NCBI GenBank assembly: GCA_018711755.1
Contig: DVHY01000046.1
Span: 1 to 29,706 of the forward strand
Direction of reading: 5' to 3'
Length of the DNA stretch: 29,706 nt
Source of the DNA: Candidatus Limivicinus faecipullorum
GTDB lineage: Bacteria; Bacillota; Clostridia; Oscillospirales; Oscillospiraceae
Part shown: in pieces, positions 24,430-29,706 of the stretch
Numbering within the stretch: the first letter of the stretch is position 1
Layout: every line of letters starts with the position of its first letter
The notes under the pieces: generated by a model
Told to the model about the DNA's origin: nothing
What the model saw: only the letters and a program-made list of their open reading frames with translations
Database searches by the model: none
Position numbers and translations under genes: made by a program

Positions 24430-24463
24430 CATAGGCGGCTGAGAAAATTCTCAGCCGCCTATG
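24430..24463. repeat. Long near-perfect palindrome between convergent operons
   Basis: Sixteen-base arms (24430-24445 and 24448-24463) with only AA between them. Neither strand has a following T tract, so it is not an ordinary terminator. It sits between the MFS terminator and the end of the DUF445 gene and could block transcription from either side or be a copy of an intergenic repeat. Confidence 0.7.
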
Positions 24464-24535
24464 CAAATCAATATATGATTCCGCTATCTGTTTTCTCCGG
24501 GCCGAAGCCTGCCTATGCAGACCAAGGTCCCCGGT

Positions 24536-25405
24536 TCATATGAAGATATTCACGGCGCCGATAACGGCTCCCAGCAGGCCGCCCAGCCAAACCACGTAGC
24601 GAAATTCCCTGTTCACCACCGAAAGGATAAGGGCCTCCACCGCCTGGGGCTCCATGAGCCGCAGCTTCTCCGTTATCATCCCCCCCACGTCTATGCTCTC
24701 CACCACCTTGCGCACATAGACGGACATAAAGTTCAGATACAGCTTCTGCACCGCCAGGCAGAGTTTTTCCCGCTGGGGGAAGGCTTCCTGGGCCATATCC
24801 TTTATGGGCCTGTCTCCGAAGTCCACGAGAGCCCTTTCCAGCAGAGGACACACCGTCTCCTCCCCATGCTCCTCCAGATACTCCCTGATGCCCTCCGACA
24901 GGGACGGGGCAAGATTCAAGAGGCTTGCGGCCCCCGCTCTGGGCAGCCGCCCCGACAGTTCCCCCACCGCCCGCTCTATCAGCGGGGCATAGTCGAACTC
25001 CTTCAGGGCCTCGAGGGTCTTTTCGCAGAGAGCCCGTTTTGCGCAGTCCAGCGCCGGGCCCATTTCCTCCGATCTCTCCAGCCCCTCCATCACATAGCAG
25101 AGGCTGTAGCGCCGGGAGAATATCATATCGGTAATGCTCTCGGCCACGGTGGCGGAAAACTCCTGGGACTGAAACAGTATCTCCAGATCGTCGGCGTTGA
25201 AGAACCTTGCCTCCACCTCACGGCCCAGAAGCACCGCCAGGTCTTCCAGCCGGCGGGGCACTATGCCCGGGGTGAATGGCAGGCGGAAACGGCCCAGATA
25301 CATGGCTTTATACGGGCGAAAGAGCATTTTTATTGCCAGGTCGTTGGTGAGATAGCCGATTATACCGCCTATAAGGGGCGGCGTTATGACAGATATGGGG
25401 TCCAT
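24536..25405 (-). CDS. DUF445 family membrane-associated protein
   Basis: A 289-residue protein of the DUF445 (YheB-like) family. A first hydrophobic segment runs from about 5 to 22, followed by the family hallmark GGIIGYLTNDLAIKMLFRPYKA and then PFTPGIVPRR. The middle is helical and charged. A last hydrophobic segment near the C-terminus (about 268-289, WLGGLLGAVIGAVNIFI) suggests both ends are in or at the membrane. Function is unknown. It is the last gene of the fixAB-menA-ubiE-prenyl synthase operon, starting five bases after the prenyl synthase stop with GAGAGGA upstream. Its place there is the only hint of a role. Confidence 0.88.
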   Translation of the reverse strand: MDPISVITPPLIGGIIGYLTNDLAIKMLFRPYKAMYLGRFRLPFTPGIVPRRLEDLAVLLGREVEARFFNADDLEILFQSQEFSATVAESITDMIFSRRYSLCYVMEGLERSEEMGPALDCAKRALCEKTLEALKEFDYAPLIERAVGELSGRLPRAGAASLLNLAPSLSEGIREYLEEHGEETVCPLLERALVDFGDRPIKDMAQEAFPQREKLCLAVQKLYLNFMSVYVRKVVESIDVGGMITEKLRLMEPQAVEALILSVVNREFRYVVWLGGLLGAVIGAVNIFI

Positions 25406-25410
25406 TCCTC

Positions 25411-26394
25411 TCAGACCTCCACCAGGTAGTCCAAGACTCCGCTGAGCTGGGACTTGGCCGGTGAGCTGGGCAGCTGCAGCATATATCCCATGGCCCGCTC
25501 CCGGTACTGACGCATTATCCAGCGGGTATATTCCACGCCCCCGGAAACGCTGACTATGGAATACAGCTCGGTAAAGACCTGCTGGGGCTCCATTCCCTTC
25601 GCCCGGGCCGCCAGGTCCCTTATGGCAGGGCCGTAATGGCTGTCGTTGAAGGTGTAGATGACCGGCAGGGTATAGATGCCGTTTATGAAATCCATGCCCT
25701 GTTTCTTTCCGCTGTCCTCATGGCTCAAAATGCAGTCCAGCAGATCGTCTCTCAGCTGAAATATCAGACCCAGGCTGTGTCCGAACTGCTTTGAGGCGCT
25801 GACGCTGGACTGGCCGCAGCCGGAGGCGATGGCCCCCGTCTCGCAGGCGGCGGAAAACAGTGCGGCCGTCTTGCCGGAAATGTTCATGAAATACTGGTTC
25901 TCGTCGGTATTTACATTGAACTGGGCAGCATACTGCCCCAGTTCTCCGCTGCACATATCCCCCATGGCCCTTGAGAGGCTCTGCCCCACATCCAGCATCT
26001 CCGGGCTCATGAGCTCCCGGAGCACGCAGCTGAGCAGATAGTCCCCGGCATAAACCGCCATGTCCTTCCCAAAGGCGGACTGGATGGTATCCCGTCCTCT
26101 CCTGTACGGGGCGTCGTCCACGATGTCGTCGTGGATGAGAGAGGCCATATGTATAAGCTCCACCACGGCCGCCGTCTTTACCAGCTTGGAGCGGCAGGCC
26201 GGATAGGCCATTCCTATGCGCCCGAAAATAAGCACCAGGGCCGGGCGCAGATATTTGCCGTCGGAGGCAAGGATCTCCTCGATTATTTTCGACAGGGGCT
26301 GCCTGCCCAGACTGTCCGCAACGCACTCTCGCATCGTGTGGCCGACAAGTTCGAGCTCTTCCTTCATTCCCGGGATATCTTCCAATAACTTCAT
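25411..26394 (-). CDS. Long-chain polyprenyl diphosphate synthase (menaquinone side chain)
   Basis: All-helical trans-prenyl synthase of 327 residues that lengthens allylic diphosphates with isopentenyl diphosphate. The first Asp-rich motif is DDIVD (89-93) after LIH, and the second is DDLLD (216-220). GKYLRPALV (47-54) and GKT (174-176) also fit. The residue five places before the first motif is Ala84, a small residue expected in long-chain rather than C15/C20 enzymes. Its neighbour menA needs a polyprenyl donor, so it is probably the heptaprenyl/octaprenyl-type synthase for menaquinone (HepT or IspB role, inference). Its ATG overlaps the ubiE stop by one base (TGATG), with AAGGAGG seven bases upstream. 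Confidence 0.92.
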   Translation of the reverse strand: MKLLEDIPGMKEELELVGHTMRECVADSLGRQPLSKIIEEILASDGKYLRPALVLIFGRIGMAYPACRSKLVKTAAVVELIHMASLIHDDIVDDAPYRRGRDTIQSAFGKDMAVYAGDYLLSCVLRELMSPEMLDVGQSLSRAMGDMCSGELGQYAAQFNVNTDENQYFMNISGKTAALFSAACETGAIASGCGQSSVSASKQFGHSLGLIFQLRDDLLDCILSHEDSGKKQGMDFINGIYTLPVIYTFNDSHYGPAIRDLAARAKGMEPQQVFTELYSIVSVSGGVEYTRWIMRQYRERAMGYMLQLPSSPAKSQLSGVLDYLVEV

Positions 26395-27098
26395 CAGAGC
26401 TCCTCCTTGCTCTTAATCGCATACATAACCTTGCAGGAGCCGAACATAAAGCTCTTCTCCTCTTTAAGCTGCATGGCGCTCAGGGCCAGCAGTTCCCTCA
26501 GCCGCCCGGGGCTTACAAAGGCCCTGGTACTGCGGCTCAACCATCGGTATTCGCTGAATTTTTTTATCCCGCCGCCCAGCAGCGGCATCAGCAGGGAGAA
26601 ATACAGGCTGTAAAAAGGCTTTATCCAGGGGCTCTCCGGCCGGAAAGAATCTATGCAGCAAAAGCCGCCTCCGCCCTTGAGCACCCTGGCCGCCTCCCTG
26701 ATGGCCGCTCCGTAATCCGCGGTGTTCCTCAGCCCAAAGGAGATGACCGCGGCGTCAAAGCTGTCCTTTTCAAAGGGCATGTTCAAAGCATTGCCCCGCA
26801 CCAGGCTCACCCGGCTTTCACCGGCAAAGCGTTTTTCCGCATTGTTCAGCATCTCCGGGGAGAAGTCAAGGGCGGTAACGCTTATGTCCCCCCGGCGGCG
26901 CAGCATCAGCTCCGTCATATCCCCGGTGCCGCAGCATATGTCCAGGAGCTTTCCCCCCCGGGGCAGAGAGGCCTCCAGCATCTTCGCCCCCTCTTCCTTC
27001 CACAGCAGGTGCCGGCCCAGGCTTATGCGCAGGTTTGCCCTGTCATAGCCCTCGGCCACTTTTCCAAACACATTGAACACATATTCTTCCTTGTCCAT
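26394..27098 (-). CDS. ubiE: Demethylmenaquinone methyltransferase
   Basis: SAM-dependent methyltransferase of 234 residues for the last step of menaquinone synthesis (also named MenG). It starts MDKEEYVFNVFGKVAEGYDRAN, where VF..VA..YD.. is the UbiE opening. The SAM loop is LLDICCGTGDMT (51-62). ALDFSPEML, the PFEKDSFDAAVISFGLRN stretch and the RVLKGGG strand follow. I chose the ATG at 27098; a GTG at 27110 is possible but adds only MLGA. An AGGGGG site lies about eleven bases upstream. It lies 15 bases after menA and overlaps the next gene, so the order menA-ubiE-prenyl synthase forms a compact menaquinone module. Confidence 0.94.
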   Translation of the reverse strand: MDKEEYVFNVFGKVAEGYDRANLRISLGRHLLWKEEGAKMLEASLPRGGKLLDICCGTGDMTELMLRRRGDISVTALDFSPEMLNNAEKRFAGESRVSLVRGNALNMPFEKDSFDAAVISFGLRNTADYGAAIREAARVLKGGGGFCCIDSFRPESPWIKPFYSLYFSLLMPLLGGGIKKFSEYRWLSRSTRAFVSPGRLRELLALSAMQLKEEKSFMFGSCKVMYAIKSKEEL

Positions 27099-27113
27099 TG
27101 CCCCAAGCACCCC

Positions 27114-28019
27114 CTAGGAAAAAAGCACGGCGATTATATATGTGCAGCCCAGCATGGCATTCAGGGAATTTATCCCGGCCATGGCCCTGAGCCTGGTCCC
27201 CGCTCCGGGCCTCATGCGGAGCTGAGCCGCCGCCGCAGAGCCCGAGGCCAGAAGCCCCGGCAGGTACACCGCCCACGCTTTCACAGGCAGCACCACCAGC
27301 GGCAGGGCAAACCACAGCAGCAGGGCCAGACGGTAGAGCCGGAGGCTCTTTGCTTCTCCAAGCAGTACCGTAAAGGTCTTTCTCCCTGAGGCCCTGTCCT
27401 TCTGTATATCCCACAGATTATTCGTCAGCATTATGAGCCCTACCCCCAGCATCACCGGCAGAGCCTTCAGCAGGACCGCCGGCGAAAAGCCGCCGCCCAG
27501 GCTGCCGCTGACTCCCAGAGGTATGAGCCCGCCCATGACAAAGGCGGAAGTCAGCTCCCCCAGGGGCAGGTAGGACAGGGGTTTTTTCCCGAAGGAATAG
27601 GCCAGCAGGGCGGCCGCGCCCACTGCCCCCACCGCCAGCACGAGCCATCCGGCCCTCAAAATGGCGGGGACTCCCGCCGCCGCCGCCAAAAGCAGCAGCG
27701 CAAATCCCAGATAAAGTACCTTCCTGGGCTCCGGCCTCCGGTAGAGCAGCACTGCCTCCTCAGCGTCGGGAGAGTTTTCCAGGGTGTCTCCCCCTTTTAT
27801 AAAATCGCAATAGTCATTGAAAACATTTGCCGCCGACTGCATGAGCACGCAGGCGGCAGCCGTACTGAGCAGCAGCCAGGGTTCTGCCATGGCCCCGTCC
27901 CGGGCCAGCGCGGCCCCCAGCAGCGCCGGTATGAGGGCCGCCGTCCAGGTCTGGGGAGCGGCGAGTCCGAGAGCCATGCCCGGGCTCAGTCTGCCGGGCT
28001 TCCCCTCTTTATTTTTCAT
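27114..28019 (-). CDS. menA: 1,4-dihydroxy-2-naphthoate polyprenyltransferase
   Basis: Membrane prenyltransferase of the UbiA superfamily, 301 residues with about eight or nine hydrophobic helices. It attaches the polyprenyl tail to dihydroxynaphthoate. The first Mg-binding motif is NVFNDYCD (Asn65, Asp69, Asp72) and the second is DIQKDRASGRKT (Asp205, Asp209). LAAPQTWTAALIPALLGAA at the front is typical of MenA. GGGGGAG precedes the start. It directly follows fixB (29 bases) and precedes ubiE. Upstream menaquinone genes (menFDHCEB or the futalosine route) are not in the window. Confidence 0.92.
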   Translation of the reverse strand: MKNKEGKPGRLSPGMALGLAAPQTWTAALIPALLGAALARDGAMAEPWLLLSTAAACVLMQSAANVFNDYCDFIKGGDTLENSPDAEEAVLLYRRPEPRKVLYLGFALLLLAAAAGVPAILRAGWLVLAVGAVGAAALLAYSFGKKPLSYLPLGELTSAFVMGGLIPLGVSGSLGGGFSPAVLLKALPVMLGVGLIMLTNNLWDIQKDRASGRKTFTVLLGEAKSLRLYRLALLLWFALPLVVLPVKAWAVYLPGLLASGSAAAAQLRMRPGAGTRLRAMAGINSLNAMLGCTYIIAVLFS

Positions 28020-28048
28020 TCCTCCGCTCCCCCCTACTGTTATCTGTC

Positions 28049-28969
28049 TTACAGAAGCTCAGTGAGCTTGGGCAGGACCTTGTTCATGTCCGCCACAAGG
28101 CCAAGGTCGCAGTCCTGGAATATGGGCGCTTTGGCGTCCTTATTTATAGCCACGATTATCTTGGAGCTGCTGGCGCCCACCATATGCTGCACCTGGCCGG
28201 AGATGCCCAGCGCCACATAGAGCTCGGGCTTTACGGTGGCCCCGGACACGCCTATATAGCGGCTTCTGGACATCCAGTGCTGCTCCTCGGCTATGGGCCT
28301 GGTGCAGCCCATCTCCGCCCCCAGCTTTGCGGCCAGGCTCTCCGCCGCCGCCAGATTCTCCTGAGCGCCCAGGCCACGGCCCACGGCGACTATGCGCTTT
28401 GCCACGGCGATATCCACGGATTCCTCCTGCTTTGCTGCGCTCGCCAGAAGCCGGATGCCCATGTCCTCAGGCTGGGCCTCCACCTTCTCGACGTTCCCGC
28501 TTGCGGCAGGGGCCGTCTCCTCAAAGCCGCCGCCGGTGAGGACGATGCCCAGGCCCAGAGCTTTTACGGTAGCCTGGGCCGCTCCGCCGAACACATTGCG
28601 CTTTGCCAGCACGGCGCCGCTGTCATCCAGCTCCAGGGAGGAGGCGTCGGTGATAACGCCGGCTCCAAGTCTCACTGCCAGCTTTGCGGCAATGCAGCGG
28701 TCCCTGGTGCCGCAGCCCATCAGCAGCAGCTCCGGCTGCTCCTTTTTCAGCAGCTCGGCCACTGCGCCGGTGTAGCTCTCGGCCATGGCCTCCGGGGCCT
28801 TCTCGCCCAGCCACAGGACCTTTCCGGCCCAGGCCGCGGCCTCTTTCGCCTGGCTTTCGGTGCCCAGCACTATGGCGACGCTCTCCTGGGCCAGGCTGTT
28901 CGCGCCCCAGCACAGGGAGGCTATATTGGAAGCATTAGTGGAAAAAACAATGGCTTTTTTGAGTTTCAT
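28049..28969 (-). CDS. fixB: FixB (electron transfer flavoprotein alpha-type subunit)
   Basis: Alpha-type ETF subunit of the FixABCX complex, 306 residues. The C-terminal FAD domain shows VGRGLG (196-201), RPIAEEQHWM, YIGVSG and KPELYVALGISGQVQHMVGASSSKIIVAINKD, very close in pattern to E. coli FixB. It pairs with FixA and holds one FAD. AAGGAGG lies eight bases before the start, and the gene follows fixA by 13 bases. Being next to menA rather than to fixC is unusual, since fixABCX is commonly one operon. Confidence 0.95.
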   Translation of the reverse strand: MKLKKAIVFSTNASNIASLCWGANSLAQESVAIVLGTESQAKEAAAWAGKVLWLGEKAPEAMAESYTGAVAELLKKEQPELLLMGCGTRDRCIAAKLAVRLGAGVITDASSLELDDSGAVLAKRNVFGGAAQATVKALGLGIVLTGGGFEETAPAASGNVEKVEAQPEDMGIRLLASAAKQEESVDIAVAKRIVAVGRGLGAQENLAAAESLAAKLGAEMGCTRPIAEEQHWMSRSRYIGVSGATVKPELYVALGISGQVQHMVGASSSKIIVAINKDAKAPIFQDCDLGLVADMNKVLPKLTELL

Positions 28970-28982
28970 GGTCTTGTCCTCC

Positions 28983-29706
28983 TTATTTCAGTTCCGCATT
29001 GACTGCGGCGGCAAAGGCAGCGAGAGTCTCGTCGCTATCTCCGGTGAATATCTTGCAGGGGCGCGCGGCGTGCTGAGGAGCCAGGACGGACAGAGTCTCG
29101 CTGTATCTCTCCCCGGGCAGAGCAACATCTCCCCCGGTGAGCGCAGTGACAGGCTTTTTGCCGGCGGCCAGGATATCCTTCATGCTGGGCACCCGGGTCA
29201 CGTTTATGCCGCTGGCCACGGCGATGACGGCAGGCAGCTTTATGCACAGGGTCTCGGTCTCACCGTCTGCGGAACGCTCCACGGTGATGCTGTCTTCCCC
29301 TGCCTCGATGCAGGTGACGCCGTTGATGCAGGGCAGACCCAGCCTCTCCCCCAGCTGGACTCCCACCTGCTGGGCGTAGAGGTCGCTGGAACCCTCGCCG
29401 CATATGACCAGGTCGAACTCCCGGCTCTTTATCACCTGGGCCAGAGCCGCAGAGGTGGTGCTGTTGTCCGCATCTTTAAGGCTGGGGTCGCAGACGGTGA
29501 CGCAGTTTGCAGGGCCTCTGGACAGTACGCCCTTTCTCATCTTGGAGTTTTCAACTTCCTGAGTGCCCACAGTGAGAGCCGTCAGTTCCCCTCCGCACTT
29601 CTCAACCAGCTGGGCTCCCGCTTCTATAGCGTTAAGGTCATACTGGCCTATCATAAGCTCCGCCTTGTCGAAGTTGAGGCTGCCGTCGGAGGAAATGCCG
29701 ATGCTC
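28983..29706 (-). CDS. fixA: FixA (electron transfer flavoprotein beta-type subunit), 5' end cut by window edge
   Basis: Beta-type ETF subunit of FixABCX. The frame is open from the stop at 28983-28985 to the right edge, 240 residues, so probably only the first 15-20 residues are missing. The visible part begins within the FixA opening (DGSLNFDKAELMIGQYDLNAIEAG). It also shows LTVG, VLSRGP, FDLVICGEGSSDLYAQQVG and PAVIAVASGIN...PSMKDILAAGKKP, which match E. coli FixA. The NDGS/GEGS region binds nucleotide. The in-frame ATG at 29654 is internal and not the true start. With FixB it would accept electrons, in bifurcating members from NADH. Confidence 0.94.
   Translation of the reverse strand, partial: SIGISSDGSLNFDKAELMIGQYDLNAIEAGAQLVEKCGGELTALTVGTQEVENSKMRKGVLSRGPANCVTVCDPSLKDADNSTTSAALAQVIKSREFDLVICGEGSSDLYAQQVGVQLGERLGLPCINGVTCIEAGEDSITVERSADGETETLCIKLPAVIAVASGINVTRVPSMKDILAAGKKPVTALTGGDVALPGERYSETLSVLAPQHAARPCKIFTGDSDETLAAFAAAVNAELK

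Overview
The window looks like chromosomal DNA of a GC-rich member of the Clostridia, possibly Oscillospirales (inference). The grounds are a T-box riboswitch ahead of valS, strong sigma-A type promoters, AGGAGG-type ribosome sites, a short SecG, and bacterial GlnRS. I saw no rRNA, tRNA, CRISPR array, transposase or phage gene.

Left part (1-8086), housekeeping: valS (5' part only, minus strand) with a complete T-box leader and promoter; a short thioredoxin-reductase-like flavoprotein (minus); glnS and a GNAT acetyltransferase (plus); rfbB and rfbA for dTDP-sugar synthesis (minus); and secG (plus). Most of these units are bounded by recognisable promoters and hairpin terminators.

Middle part (8102-20150), a ten-gene minus-strand operon. 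In transcription order: fixC, an Old Yellow Enzyme/2,4-dienoyl-CoA reductase-like flavoprotein, a CaiD-like crotonase, a CaiC-like acyl-CoA ligase, a CaiA-like acyl-CoA dehydrogenase, a TIGR03084/DinB-fold protein, fixX, an SLC13-type anion permease, and two CaiB-like CoA-transferases. The gene content resembles the E. coli cai/fix carnitine system. However, the carnitine transporter CaiT and CaiE are missing, and an enoate-reductase-like enzyme of the BaiCD/BaiH/FadH kind is added.

Divergent from it (20496-24327, plus strand): a SnoaL-fold protein whose Tyr/Asp/His match the BaiE dehydratase, a small helical protein, a type B carboxylesterase and an OFA-like MFS transporter. The 345-base gap between the two units holds two perfect inverted repeats and a phased direct repeat, a likely shared control region.

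Right part (24536-29706), a second minus-strand operon: fixA (cut by the window end), fixB, menA, ubiE/menG, a long-chain polyprenyl diphosphate synthase and a DUF445 membrane protein. All four FixABCX subunits are therefore present, split over two operons, and fixAB is joined to menaquinone-making genes.

My reading (inference): an imported carboxylate, perhaps released from an ester by the carboxylesterase, is activated to a CoA thioester by the ligase and the CoA-transferases. It is then isomerised, dehydrated or reduced by the crotonase, SnoaL protein, OYE and acyl-CoA dehydrogenase. Electrons pass through FixABCX, which in other organisms couples NADH oxidation to reduction of quinone and ferredoxin. 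The substrate cannot be read from the sequence. Carnitine itself, bile acids and hydroxycinnamates are analogies only.
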